Shown in pieces: positions 1 through 8,232 of a DNA stretch of 64,000 bases (the stretch's first letter is position 1; the number at the start of each line of letters is the position of its first letter). The DNA is from Hafnia paralvei ATCC 29927 (GTDB lineage: Bacteria > Pseudomonadota > Gammaproteobacteria > Enterobacterales > Enterobacteriaceae). The DNA lies in assembly GCF_001655005.1 (NCBI RefSeq), contig NZ_LXET01000039.1:1-64000 (forward strand), in the 5' to 3' direction. Under the pieces are notes generated by a model. It worked only from the letters and a program-made list of their open reading frames with translations, was not told the origin of the DNA and searched no databases. Position numbers and translations under genes: made by a program.

Positions 1-70
1 GACTCGGACGCCAGCACAAGGCTTATGTGATATTCGATGCTTTAGGCGTACGAAACCTTACACACAGTTC

Positions 71-1069
71 TCACCCCAACTTCTTCTCCCGCAATACCTG
101 CTTCTCCGCATCAGAAATAAACGCCATCTCTAAGCCATTTATCTGCGCGGTGCGGATCTCTTCCTGCGTCAGTCCTGCGGCCGGCGCGGCAACATTGTAC
201 TCATGCGCCAGCTCGATACCTTCAACCGCTGGATCGTCGGTATTAATTGAGGCCAGAATTCCGTGGCGTAGGAAGGTTTTCAGTGGGTGACTTTCCAGTG
301 AAGCAACGGTGCTGGTTTGGATATTGGAGGTCAAACATGACTCCATGCCAATGCGTTTTTCTGCCAAATAATCTAACAGCTTTGCGTCTTCAACGGCTTT
401 AACACCGTGTCCGATGCGTTCAGCGCCCAGCTCATTGATCGCTTGCCAGATACTTTCCGGACCTGCGGCTTCACCTGCGTGTACCGTGATACGTAAACCC
501 GCATCGCGGGCGCGATTAAAGTGGCTCAGGAAGAGAGAGCCCGGGAAACCGAGTTCGTCACCGGCGAGATCGAGTGCGGTAATGCCTTCGCGACAGGCAA
601 GCAGGGCATCTAATTCTTTTAGGCAGGCGCCTTCACCAAAGGTACGGCTCATGATGCCAATCAGGCGAGTTTCAACACCAAAATCACGCACGCCCGAACG
701 CACGCCATCAATGACGGCTTCAACCACGCCTTGAACGGGTAATTGGTGTTTCATTGCCATGTAGTAAGGGGAAAAACGAAGCTCTGCATAGTCGATACCC
801 GCACGCAGCGCATCTTCAACGTTTTCATAGGCAACGCGGCGACAGGCATCGAGAGAACCTAGCACGGCGACGCCCCAGTCGAGTTTCTGCAAAAAACTGA
901 CTAAGTCTGGCGCCGTATCCGTAATCTGTACGTGTGGGCGCAGGGCTTCGAGCTCTTCGGCGGGCAGTTCAAGATTGAACTGGCGGCCCAGTTCCAGAAT
1001 AGTTTGTGGACGAATGTTACCGTCGAGGTGACGGTGGATGTCAGTCAGAGGAAGGCGTGTATCGATCAT
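71..1069 (-). CDS. add: adenosine deaminase
   Basis: Deaminates adenosine and deoxyadenosine to inosine and deoxyinosine in the cytoplasm (purine salvage). The 332-residue product matches E. coli Add in length and carries the zinc-ligand pair HRH at residues 12-14, the HAGE motif with the third histidine and catalytic glutamate, and the NTDDP motif with the metal-binding aspartate. I start at the ATG at 1069, which has a GAGAG ribosome-binding site eight bases upstream and gives the family N-terminus MIDT; an in-frame GTG three codons earlier is possible. In E. coli add lies beside malY, but here a toxin-antitoxin pair separates them. A perfect CRP site lies upstream (see next entry). The identification is secure. 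Confidence 0.97.
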   Translation of the reverse strand: MIDTRLPLTDIHRHLDGNIRPQTILELGRQFNLELPAEELEALRPHVQITDTAPDLVSFLQKLDWGVAVLGSLDACRRVAYENVEDALRAGIDYAELRFSPYYMAMKHQLPVQGVVEAVIDGVRSGVRDFGVETRLIGIMSRTFGEGACLKELDALLACREGITALDLAGDELGFPGSLFLSHFNRARDAGLRITVHAGEAAGPESIWQAINELGAERIGHGVKAVEDAKLLDYLAEKRIGMESCLTSNIQTSTVASLESHPLKTFLRHGILASINTDDPAVEGIELAHEYNVAAPAAGLTQEEIRTAQINGLEMAFISDAEKQVLREKKLG

Positions 1070-1107
1070 GATGTGCACTCTCAGTTATTCTGGATAAAGT
1101 GCGTAAC

Positions 1108-1169
1108 AGTATAAAAACAATACACTGCAAAATACTAGTGAGTTGCATAAAAATGTGATGTATATCACA
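1108..1169 (-). promoter_or_regulatory. add promoter with class I CRP site
   Basis: A perfect CRP consensus, TGTGA-N6-TCACA, lies at 1154-1169. A TATACT -10 element reads on the minus strand at 1113-1108. A start site near 1101 would put the CRP centre close to -61, the classic class I distance. I infer that cAMP-CRP activates add; there is no clear -35 hexamer. Confidence 0.7.
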
Positions 1170-1250
1170 AATAATCGCGGAAAGTCTCCGTTTTACGGGG
1201 TGCTGTATATAAACACAGTATTTGGTGTGATGACGAAAGATAGGCGAAAT

Positions 1251-1775
1251 TTATTCGTCTTCAAACAGCTTTTCGATGGATTTTGTTGGGTAGAACAACG
1301 AGTTTGCGTTATTGCCTGTAAGCGCAATAAAACCAAGTTGAAGATAGAACCGCTTGGTTTTTTCGTTAAGGGCATCAACAAACATACCATGGATGCCGAC
1401 CGCCAGTGACGCGTGATAGATGACTTTCATAGCATGAGTTACCAGCGTTGTTCCCCAGTCTTGTCCCTGCAACTCTTTTTGGATAGCCAGTCGCCCCAAG
1501 GTGACGCTGGGCACATTAGCGTAAGGTACTTTCCGTTTCTGTGTGTTTGAGGGAAGCGTTTCTTTCTCGAAGCAACTGCCAGATAACGTGTAATATCCTA
1601 CGATTTTAGGTTTTGGCTCTTTGGTGACCAGCAAATAACCCCGTAAGATTCGAGCGTTGTGCTGGCGGGCAAGATGATTGGTGAGGAATATATTGAGAGA
1701 TTCTTCACCACAGTCGAAATGAGCAAAATCATATTCGATGTCGTTCGAAAAAATCTCAATAGCGAGATCTGGCAT
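1251..1775 (-). CDS. GNAT toxin of type II TA system (TacT/AtaT-like)
   Basis: A 174-residue GNAT acetyltransferase of the TacT/KacT/AtaT type. Members of this family acetylate the amino acid on charged tRNAs and so block translation. Visible are the GRLAI strand at about residues 94-98, the acetyl-CoA loop QGQDWG at 103-108 and the conserved tyrosine 144 in the RFYLQLGF motif, the usual catalytic position. It lies three bases downstream of a DUF1778 antitoxin, which is the standard order for this module. The pair sits between add and malY, neighbours in E. coli, so it is probably an acquired module. Target tRNA specificity cannot be read from sequence. Confidence 0.88.
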   Translation of the reverse strand: MPDLAIEIFSNDIEYDFAHFDCGEESLNIFLTNHLARQHNARILRGYLLVTKEPKPKIVGYYTLSGSCFEKETLPSNTQKRKVPYANVPSVTLGRLAIQKELQGQDWGTTLVTHAMKVIYHASLAVGIHGMFVDALNEKTKRFYLQLGFIALTGNNANSLFYPTKSIEKLFEDE

Positions 1776-1778
1776 GTT

Positions 1779-2048
1779 TTACTCCATGCTTGCTAGACGT
1801 TTCGCTGCTCGTTTCAGCCGACTGTTCGGGGCTGGCGGATTGCTGATAGCGTCCATCACCAAATTCCACGACTCATCGTTGAGAACGAGACGACGATGCT
1901 GCTCAATGACTTCCTCTGCGCGTTCAGCGGCGCTAGCAACCATAAACTGGGTGATAGTTTGGTTGGTCATTGCGGCCGCTTCTTCGATCTTGCTTTTGTC
2001 ATCATCGGTGAGTCTGAGATCGATACGTTGTTTTTTTAGGGCGGACAT
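1779..2048 (-). CDS. DUF1778 ribbon-helix-helix antitoxin
   Basis: An 89-residue antitoxin of the TacA/KacA/AtaR family. The N-terminal part (KKQRIDLRLTDDDKSKIEEAA) has the ribbon-helix-helix pattern used for operator binding and dimerisation. The C-terminal tail (about residues 55-89, with NPPAPN) would wrap around and neutralise the GNAT toxin encoded immediately downstream. The start ATG at 2048 is preceded by GAGGAG. In this family the toxin-antitoxin complex represses its own promoter; a perfect palindrome about 95 bases upstream is a candidate operator. Confidence 0.88.
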   Translation of the reverse strand: MSALKKQRIDLRLTDDDKSKIEEAAAMTNQTITQFMVASAAERAEEVIEQHRRLVLNDESWNLVMDAISNPPAPNSRLKRAAKRLASME

Positions 2049-2142
2049 AATGTACTCCTCGACAGCGGGCGTTTAGTCACTGTCAGACTTATTGTTTCAG
2101 CTCTCTTTTAGTCAAAAAAGGAAACCAAACTTGAATGATACT

Positions 2143-2161
2143 GTACGGAAATTTTCCGTAC
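2143..2161. promoter_or_regulatory. palindromic operator candidate of the TA module
   Basis: GTACGGAAA-T-TTTCCGTAC is a perfect inverted repeat with nine-base arms and one central base. It lies upstream of the antitoxin gene. On the minus strand a TTGACT -35 element follows at about 2117-2112, with an AT-rich -10 region 17 bases on, so the palindrome would sit just upstream of the promoter. Binding by the DUF1778 protein is inferred from family behaviour. Confidence 0.55.
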
Positions 2162-2283
2162 GCCAACTATAGGCGCGATCGCATCATCTTTCAACGGGTA
2201 AGTCGATTTGTTGAACAAATGGGATGCGAATCGAACAGGGGAATACCCCCACCGATATGCGCGGCGGGGGATTTTCGGCAGGG

Positions 2284-3459
2284 TTATTTAACTAACTTGT
2301 TTAAGGCTGAAATCAACTTTTGTACCCCGAGTTCAACTTTGCTGCGTGGGCAGCCTACGTTAAGTCGCACGAATCCGCGTCCTTCTTCACCGTAGGTAAA
2401 ACCGGGCATGATAGCGACTTTCTCTTCGTCAATTAATATGCGCTGTAGCGCTTGATCATCGACAGCGAGTGCGCGTAGATCAATCCAGGCCAGATAGGTT
2501 GCCTGTGGGATTTTCCAATTCAACTGTGGGAATGCGGCATTGAGCTCATGGGCAACATATTCCAAATTAGCCTGAAGATAACCGCGTAACTCATCCAGCC
2601 ACGGTTGTCCCTCACGGTAGGCGGCAATATGCGCTGCCACCGCCAGTACAGCGGGAGAGGAAAGGCCGTCTTTACTTTTCAACTGTAGGAAATAAGCATC
2701 TCGAGTCGCAGGATCGTTGATGAAGCCATAGGCACCGGTTAAGGCGGGAATGTTGAACGATTTAGAGGCCGAGGTAAGCAATGCCCACGGTGTTTTTCCC
2801 ACTTCGTTCCAAGGAGTATGACGGTGTTCTCCCCACGTCATATCCATGTGAATTTCATCACTAATCACTTTAACATCATGGCGTTCGCAGAGCTCGGCCA
2901 TGATGTGCAGTTCGGCCTGCGTCCAAACTTTACCCGTTGGATTTTGCGGACTACACAATAAAAGCACCTTGGTCTGTGGACGAGCCAGCAGCGCTTCCAG
3001 ATGAGCCATATCGCAGTACCATTCGCCCTCTTTTTGTTTCAATGGACAGGAGAGCAGTTGGCGCTGATTACCTAGTACCACCTTATAAAACGCGTCGTAG
3101 GCGGGGGTATGGGTTACCACGAATTCGCCCGGTTGAGACCAAAGTCGAATGAGCTGGGCGACCATATAGATGACCGAAGGGCCATAAACCGCGGTGTCGG
3201 TATCAATGGCGCTATTGAAGCGTTTGGCATACCAGTGTCGTAGGGCGCCAAGGAAATCTTCGTGCTGCCAGCGACTATAACCAAGAACACCGTGCGCAAT
3301 GCGTTTTTCTAATGTTTCGGTAATACAGGGAGCGGTAGCAAAATCCATATCGGAGATGGTGAATGGCAGCAGGTCATTGGCACCAAATCGATCGGCAATA
3401 TAGTCCCACTGGGTACACCAAGTGCCATGACGGTCAACAGTCTTAGAGAAATCAAACAT
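2284..3459 (-). CDS. malY: MalY aminotransferase/cystathionine beta-lyase
   Basis: A PLP-dependent fold type I enzyme with beta C-S lyase activity. In E. coli MalY also binds the activator MalT and represses maltose genes. The 391 residues match the family length. The Schiff-base lysine is K233 in SASKSFNIP, and SPQNPTGKVW is the cofactor and carboxylate-binding loop. It follows malX in the same direction, 87 bases downstream, with a stem-loop between them. Expression is expected under MalI control from the malX promoter. Confidence 0.96.
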   Translation of the reverse strand: MFDFSKTVDRHGTWCTQWDYIADRFGANDLLPFTISDMDFATAPCITETLEKRIAHGVLGYSRWQHEDFLGALRHWYAKRFNSAIDTDTAVYGPSVIYMVAQLIRLWSQPGEFVVTHTPAYDAFYKVVLGNQRQLLSCPLKQKEGEWYCDMAHLEALLARPQTKVLLLCSPQNPTGKVWTQAELHIMAELCERHDVKVISDEIHMDMTWGEHRHTPWNEVGKTPWALLTSASKSFNIPALTGAYGFINDPATRDAYFLQLKSKDGLSSPAVLAVAAHIAAYREGQPWLDELRGYLQANLEYVAHELNAAFPQLNWKIPQATYLAWIDLRALAVDDQALQRILIDEEKVAIMPGFTYGEEGRGFVRLNVGCPRSKVELGVQKLISALNKLVK

Positions 3460-3507
3460 ATTTCATTCGCCTTTTATGATATCTGCTCGAATGAGGGATT
3501 AGATAAA

Positions 3508-3534
3508 TAAAGCGGGGCGCTTAGCGCCCCGAAT
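3508..3534 (-). terminator. stem-loop between malX and malY
   Basis: CGGGGCGC-TTA-GCGCCCCG forms an eight-base-pair GC-rich stem. Read on the minus strand it is followed by CTTTATTT, so it may terminate part of the malX transcripts or protect the mRNA end, lowering malY relative to malX. Confidence 0.6.
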
Positions 3535-3546
3535 CAATGATAAAAA

Positions 3547-5142
3547 TTAAGCACTCGGCTGAGCTATCAGATAGTCTAATTCATCTTTGACTGACTGTAC
3601 CTGTGGTCCGATAACAACTTGTAAATTGTGCTCGTTCAAGTGTACGACGCCAATTGCACGGAGATTTTTTAGCGTTGCATCATCAACCAACGACATATCT
3701 TTAACTGACAGGCGTAGGCGGGTAATACAGTTGTCGAGCGAGACAATATTCTCTGCACCGCCTAAGGCGGTCAAAATTCCCGGCACATCGTAGCCAGACT
3801 TGCTGGAAGAGGCATTTTTAGCCGATTTCTCGCTAGTCGCGCTGTTATCGACATCGCGTCCCGGCGTTTTGATATTGAAACGAGTAATCGCAAAACGGAA
3901 GATCGCGTAGTAGACCACGAACCAAATCGCTGCAACCACCGGCACCAGATACCATTTGGTTTGTAAGCCATGCAGGATACCAAAGACCACGAAATCAATA
4001 ATGTTGCCGTCGGTATTACCGATAGTCACACCCAGCATGGACATGATGGTGAAGCCCAAACCGGTCAAAATAGCATGGATCACATACAGGAATGGTGCGA
4101 CGAAGAGGAACAGGAATTCCAGAGGCTCAGTCGTACCACCAACCACACAGGCAACCACACCGGAAATCAGCAGGCCTTTAATCTTATGACGGTTCTCAGG
4201 ACGAGCACAGTGGTACATTGCCAGCGCAGCACCTGGCAATCCACCTAAGAATGCAGGCATTTTGCCTTGAGAAAGGAACTGTGTCGCACTCTCGGAGAAG
4301 CCGTGTGTCGTTGGGCAAGAGAGCTGTGCTTGGAAAATGGTCAATGCGCCGCTAACGCTGTTACCACAGACGTCCATGGTACCGCCAGCTTCGGTGAAGC
4401 GGATCAACGCCACCAGAATATGGTGCAGGCCGAAGGGCAGCAGTAGACGCTCGCCGGAGCCGAAAATCATGGGGCCGAAGACGCCAGCGTTATGAATAAG
4501 CTTGCCGAGTCCGTTGATCCCCATCGCGAACCAAGGCCAAATCAATGGAACCAGCAGGCCTAATAGGCCAAGCACCAGCGTGGTGATGATAGGCACAAAG
4601 CGTGTACCGCCGAAGAAGGCTAGCGCATCGGGGAGACGAATAGTGTTAAAACGTTCGTGCAGCAGATAAACCACGATCCCGACAATCACAGCACCCAAAA
4701 TACCGGTGTCGATAGACTGGATACCGATGATGTTTTGGATGTTGTTTGCCTTCAGCACCAAAGGATCAACGGTGGGTAAAATACCTTTGGTGGTCAGATA
4801 AAAGTTGGTAGCTAGATTAAACACGGCAAAACCGACAAAACCGGCAAATGCCGCTACGCCTTTATTTTCCCGCGCCATACCTAGCGGAATAGCAATTGCA
4901 AACATCACTGGCAGGAAGCTGAATGCGAAAGAGCCGACTTTGCTCATCCAAGTAAACAGCAACTGGAGTGGGACATTATCCAGCATGGGTAATAACGTTA
5001 ACACATCACGGCTGCTCAGCGAGCTACCAATTCCCAGCATAATGCCGCAGAAAGACAGCAGTGCCACGGGTAGCATAAAGGTTTTTCCTAGACTCTGGAA
5101 AAACTCCCACAGCGTGATTTTTTGTTTGGTCTGAGTGGGCAT
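3547..5142 (-). CDS. malX: PTS maltose/glucose EIICB component
   Basis: An inner-membrane sugar permease of the PTS glucose family. The 531 residues hold an N-terminal EIIC domain with about ten hydrophobic segments (residues 15-430, including GSGERLLLPFGLHHI and GGTTEPLEFLF) and a C-terminal EIIB domain. C472 in DNCITRLRL is the phosphorylated cysteine. There is no fused EIIA, so the general glucose EIIA must supply the phosphate, as for E. coli MalX. The gene is divergent from malI, with MalI-type operators between. The natural substrate is uncertain even in E. coli, where overexpressed MalX takes up glucose and maltose. Confidence 0.95.
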   Translation of the reverse strand: MPTQTKQKITLWEFFQSLGKTFMLPVALLSFCGIMLGIGSSLSSRDVLTLLPMLDNVPLQLLFTWMSKVGSFAFSFLPVMFAIAIPLGMARENKGVAAFAGFVGFAVFNLATNFYLTTKGILPTVDPLVLKANNIQNIIGIQSIDTGILGAVIVGIVVYLLHERFNTIRLPDALAFFGGTRFVPIITTLVLGLLGLLVPLIWPWFAMGINGLGKLIHNAGVFGPMIFGSGERLLLPFGLHHILVALIRFTEAGGTMDVCGNSVSGALTIFQAQLSCPTTHGFSESATQFLSQGKMPAFLGGLPGAALAMYHCARPENRHKIKGLLISGVVACVVGGTTEPLEFLFLFVAPFLYVIHAILTGLGFTIMSMLGVTIGNTDGNIIDFVVFGILHGLQTKWYLVPVVAAIWFVVYYAIFRFAITRFNIKTPGRDVDNSATSEKSAKNASSSKSGYDVPGILTALGGAENIVSLDNCITRLRLSVKDMSLVDDATLKNLRAIGVVHLNEHNLQVVIGPQVQSVKDELDYLIAQPSA

Positions 5143-5261
5143 GACGACTCCTGATGAAAGATCCTTGACTGCTCTTAATTTAATGAAATTTTAAAATGAC
5201 GTATAAAACTAAAATGACTTACAAATCTATCGACGGGTATTCAGCGATTCTGGTAAAAGAA

Positions 5262-5356
5262 GATAAAACGTTTTACCAAACAAAACCATTTGCCGGATCA
5301 CAGTTCTCAGAATCGGTGTTAATGTGAATTATGCGATATCGGATTAAATGTTTTAC
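5262..5356. promoter_or_regulatory. malX-malI divergent control region with two MalI operators
   Basis: The core TAAAACGTTTTA, a perfect palindrome, lies at 5264-5275 within GATAAAACGTTTTACC. A second copy with two mismatches, TTAAATGTTTTA, lies at 5344-5355. The first matches the E. coli MalI operator, and the arrangement of one copy near malX and one near malI is the same. I infer repression of malXY and autoregulation of malI. Confidence 0.75.
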
Positions 5357-5423
5357 TAAAAAATAAGGTAAAATAACCATGCAATTGAGCGCGATAAGCT
5401 ACCCATAAGTGAATAAAAACGGC

Positions 5424-6455
5424 ATGAACTCGAAAAAAATCACTATCACCGATGTTGCACAACACGCTGGCGTGTCTGTGACCACGGTATCTTTGGTTCT
5501 CAGTGGGAAAGGGCGTATCTCTGATAAAACCAGCAGCCGTGTCAATCACGCCATTGAGACATTGGGTTATGTGCGCAACCAGCAGGCAGCCATGCTGCGC
5601 GGAAGTGTGTCGAATGTGATTGGTCTTATCGTAAGTGATATCAGCGAGCCGTTTTATGCCGAAGTCGCCGCTGGCATCAGTGAAGTACTTGAAGCACAGG
5701 GAAAAGTGCTGTTTCTTACTCAGTGCGGTAAAAACGGACGCAATTTAGCGCGTTGCTTAGATAGCCTCAGCGGCTATGGCGTTGATGGCATTATCGTAGG
5801 CAGTGGGCGTTTTCTCAGTGATGAGATGAAACAAAAAGCGCGAGAAATGCATTTACCGCTAGTATGTGCTGCACGGGCCAGCGAATTTGATGATATCGAC
5901 GTCATTCGCCCTGATAACTCGCAGGCGGCAAAGATAGCGACAGAATATCTGATCAAACATGGTCATCGTCAGATCGCTTATTTGGGGGGCGAAAGCAGCT
6001 CATTGACGCGCGCAGAACGGCTGGGCGGATTCTGCGGCACGCTTATCCAGTACGGCTTACCGTTCAAATCGGAATGGATTATCGAGTGTGAATGCAAGCA
6101 ACAGGCCGCAGCTCAGGCCACCCAAACGCTGCTTAATCATTATCCCAAGGTGACAGCCATCTTGTGTCATAAAGCCTCTATTGCCATGGGCGCTTATTTT
6201 GGCGTAATCGGGATGGGAAACAGCGTCGGTAAGGATGAAAATGAAAGCTACTATAACCGTCAGGTGGCACTGATAGGCTTTGGCGATGTGCCAGAAGCTG
6301 AGCTTACCGATCCGCCTCTGACGTTCATCAGTAGCTCTGCGCGTGAAATTGGCTATAGCGCGGCAAATCGTATGCTACAGCGCATTGATGCGCCGGATGA
6401 ACAGGCCCAACATATTATTTTGCCACCAAAACTTATTGCCAGAGGTTCTGCGTAA
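5424..6455 (+). CDS. malI: MalI LacI-family repressor
   Basis: Repressor of malXY. The N-terminal helix-turn-helix is ITITDVAQHAGVSVTTVSLVL, followed by a periplasmic-binding-protein-like effector domain (about residues 60-340). I use the ATG at 5424, which gives 343 residues and the family start MNSKKITI; a GTG five codons earlier is an alternative, and neither has a strong ribosome-binding site. It is divergent from malX. A strong bidirectional terminator follows. The inducer is not known from sequence. Confidence 0.93.
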   Translation: MNSKKITITDVAQHAGVSVTTVSLVLSGKGRISDKTSSRVNHAIETLGYVRNQQAAMLRGSVSNVIGLIVSDISEPFYAEVAAGISEVLEAQGKVLFLTQCGKNGRNLARCLDSLSGYGVDGIIVGSGRFLSDEMKQKAREMHLPLVCAARASEFDDIDVIRPDNSQAAKIATEYLIKHGHRQIAYLGGESSSLTRAERLGGFCGTLIQYGLPFKSEWIIECECKQQAAAQATQTLLNHYPKVTAILCHKASIAMGAYFGVIGMGNSVGKDENESYYNRQVALIGFGDVPEAELTDPPLTFISSSAREIGYSAANRMLQRIDAPDEQAQHIILPPKLIARGSA

Positions 6456-6465
6456 GATATCCGTT

Positions 6466-6495
6466 AAAAAAACGGCCCCAATAGGGGCCGTTTAC
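6466..6495. terminator. bidirectional terminator between malI and ydgA
   Basis: AAACGGCCCC-AATA-GGGGCCGTTT is a ten-base-pair stem preceded by a run of A and followed by T. It serves the convergent malI and ydgA genes. Confidence 0.85.
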
Positions 6496-6522
6496 GTTGG
6501 AGGTGTTGTTCAGTGACGGAAA

Positions 6523-8019
6523 TTAATTCCCGGCAGGGGCTTCGCCCTGATCCTGCATGCCACCTAAAATGCCAAACAGGCCAACAAACTGAGCGAGAGG
6601 CATTTTGGTGCCGTTCAAATCAACCTGACCATTCGCATAGCTGAAGCTGCTAGAAATCATGTTGTCTTTCTGCGTTGTCAGTTTAAACATTTGGCCCATA
6701 GCTGAAATGCCTTGAACTTGCTGTCCCGCTAAGCGTTTTGCATCTTCAGCGTTATAACCTTCTAGTTCTGCTGCTTGAGACGCTAACTGAGTCGCCATTG
6801 GCATGGAGATAGCCAGTTTTGCATCCAGTTTTTTGATTGACTGCAACATCAGTGGTTCGTCGGCGGTTTCTGCTTGAGGTTGAGGATTCACTAAGTTGAG
6901 ATCCAAGCTAAACTGGCTTTCACCCTGAGAGGTCTTCCAGCTTAGTGGTTGTATATTCAGCGTTGGATTACCGGCGAGTAGGGCTGGCATGTTCTTTTCA
7001 ACCAATGCCGCTAATTCTTGTTGATATACATCAGGATCGAGGTCATCGCCTTGGGCCAGTTGGCGATTGATAAAATCATTGTACTGTGAGGCAAAGGTTT
7101 TCAATCCCTTACCATCAACACCGTTAAATTTCAGCGTTAATGCGCCCTGACCAAAATCTTTGCCGCTGATTTTTAGTGCATCGAGTGTGTAGTTCAAAAC
7201 GCCATTGAGGTTTTTATCATCCTCGCCCATGTTAGCGTCTAGCTTGAAGCCATCTAACACTGCCGACTCTTTACCATCGACAGACACCGACAGATGCTTG
7301 GCATTCATTTTCTGTGAGCCAATATTCAGATCGAACTTGCCGCGATGGCTATCACTTTCCATCGTGAAACCTTGCAGAGTGATTTGCTCTTGCTGGCTCA
7401 TCTCATTTGGCGCAGAGATCACGACGTTATCGCTGTTCATATCGAATTTCAGCGTGGAAAGATCTTTAGCTACATCTGCGTTAATTACTGCACCGTCAAA
7501 TTTCACCGAAATTTTATCTTTTGCGTAGTCGACAGGAATGAGCGTAATTTTCGATTGCGTATCGCCGTTGTAGGCGATGCGGGTATCAGCATCGACCAGC
7601 GATTTACCCTTAGTGGCATCAAACAGCACTTTTACCGCAGGCGTGTTTTCTAATTCGGTATGTACAGACGCCATGCTCGGCACAAAGTTGAAGTTCTTGA
7701 GCTGTGCTAGCGGGAAGGGGCCGTGAGTAATGGTTTCTTTCAGGACAATCTGCTCACCGGCTTTGAGGCTTGGCTCGCCTTTGAAGCTCGGATCGTTTTG
7801 CAGAATATAGCGCACATCGGTGGAGAACAGGTGACGGTTATAGTCTTCGTAGCTGAGTTTTAAACCCGCTTTAGGGAAATAGTTGTTGAGCTGGCTATTA
7901 ACGTTCTCGACCTCAGTCGTCATTCGTTGCTCAATGAGCTTGCCGGTATACCAAGAGGCTCCGGTCCAAGCGGCACCTAAAACCACGATGACCGCGACCG
8001 CGACAGCTGATTTTTTCAT
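6523..8019 (-). CDS. ydgA: YdgA, DUF945 family envelope protein
   Basis: A 498-residue DUF945 protein, orthologous to E. coli YdgA (about 500 residues). The N-terminal hydrophobic helix (residues 2-22, VAVAVIVVLGAAWTGASWYTG) is an uncleaved membrane anchor or signal, and the rest should lie in the periplasm. I start at the ATG at 8019, which has AAGGAAG nine bases upstream; a longer reading would add 18 residues with no family match. No enzymatic motif is visible and the biochemical role is unknown. It is next to manA, as in E. coli. Confidence 0.92.
   Translation of the reverse strand: MKKSAVAVAVIVVLGAAWTGASWYTGKLIEQRMTTEVENVNSQLNNYFPKAGLKLSYEDYNRHLFSTDVRYILQNDPSFKGEPSLKAGEQIVLKETITHGPFPLAQLKNFNFVPSMASVHTELENTPAVKVLFDATKGKSLVDADTRIAYNGDTQSKITLIPVDYAKDKISVKFDGAVINADVAKDLSTLKFDMNSDNVVISAPNEMSQQEQITLQGFTMESDSHRGKFDLNIGSQKMNAKHLSVSVDGKESAVLDGFKLDANMGEDDKNLNGVLNYTLDALKISGKDFGQGALTLKFNGVDGKGLKTFASQYNDFINRQLAQGDDLDPDVYQQELAALVEKNMPALLAGNPTLNIQPLSWKTSQGESQFSLDLNLVNPQPQAETADEPLMLQSIKKLDAKLAISMPMATQLASQAAELEGYNAEDAKRLAGQQVQGISAMGQMFKLTTQKDNMISSSFSYANGQVDLNGTKMPLAQFVGLFGILGGMQDQGEAPAGN
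7722..7729 (+). promoter_or_regulatory. KOPS motif (FtsK-orienting)
   Basis: GGGAAGGG matches GGGNAGGG on the plus strand and points right, toward dif at 27.8 kb. It lies inside ydgA. As an isolated octamer it is weak evidence, but its polarity is as expected. Confidence 0.45.
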
Positions 8020-8105
8020 ATTAAGTTCTTCCTTAAGCCTTGAATGTGCTGCCGCAGGGAGATGTCCCATCAACGGCGTATCAAAAAATTTGTGGCGAGC
8101 ATAAA

Positions 8106-8130
8106 CAAAAAACGCCCGCAGGCGTTTTTA
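8106..8130. terminator. bidirectional terminator downstream of manA
   Basis: AACGCC-CGCA-GGCGTT lies between an A run and a T run, in the ydgA-manA interval. The tail on each side suits both directions. Confidence 0.75.
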
Positions 8131-8232
8131 TTGTGGCGGTAAACAACGCCAATTAGCAAATACTAATCTGAATTAGCTAAGAAAAGAGAATTTTCTAAAG
8201 AGGGTTTTAGCCTCGTTTATCCTCTTATGTGC

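Noticed and set aside
2215..2283. C-rich/G-rich hairpin downstream of malY as a terminator
   Set aside because: The stem has a mismatch and there is no T tail, so I do not call it.
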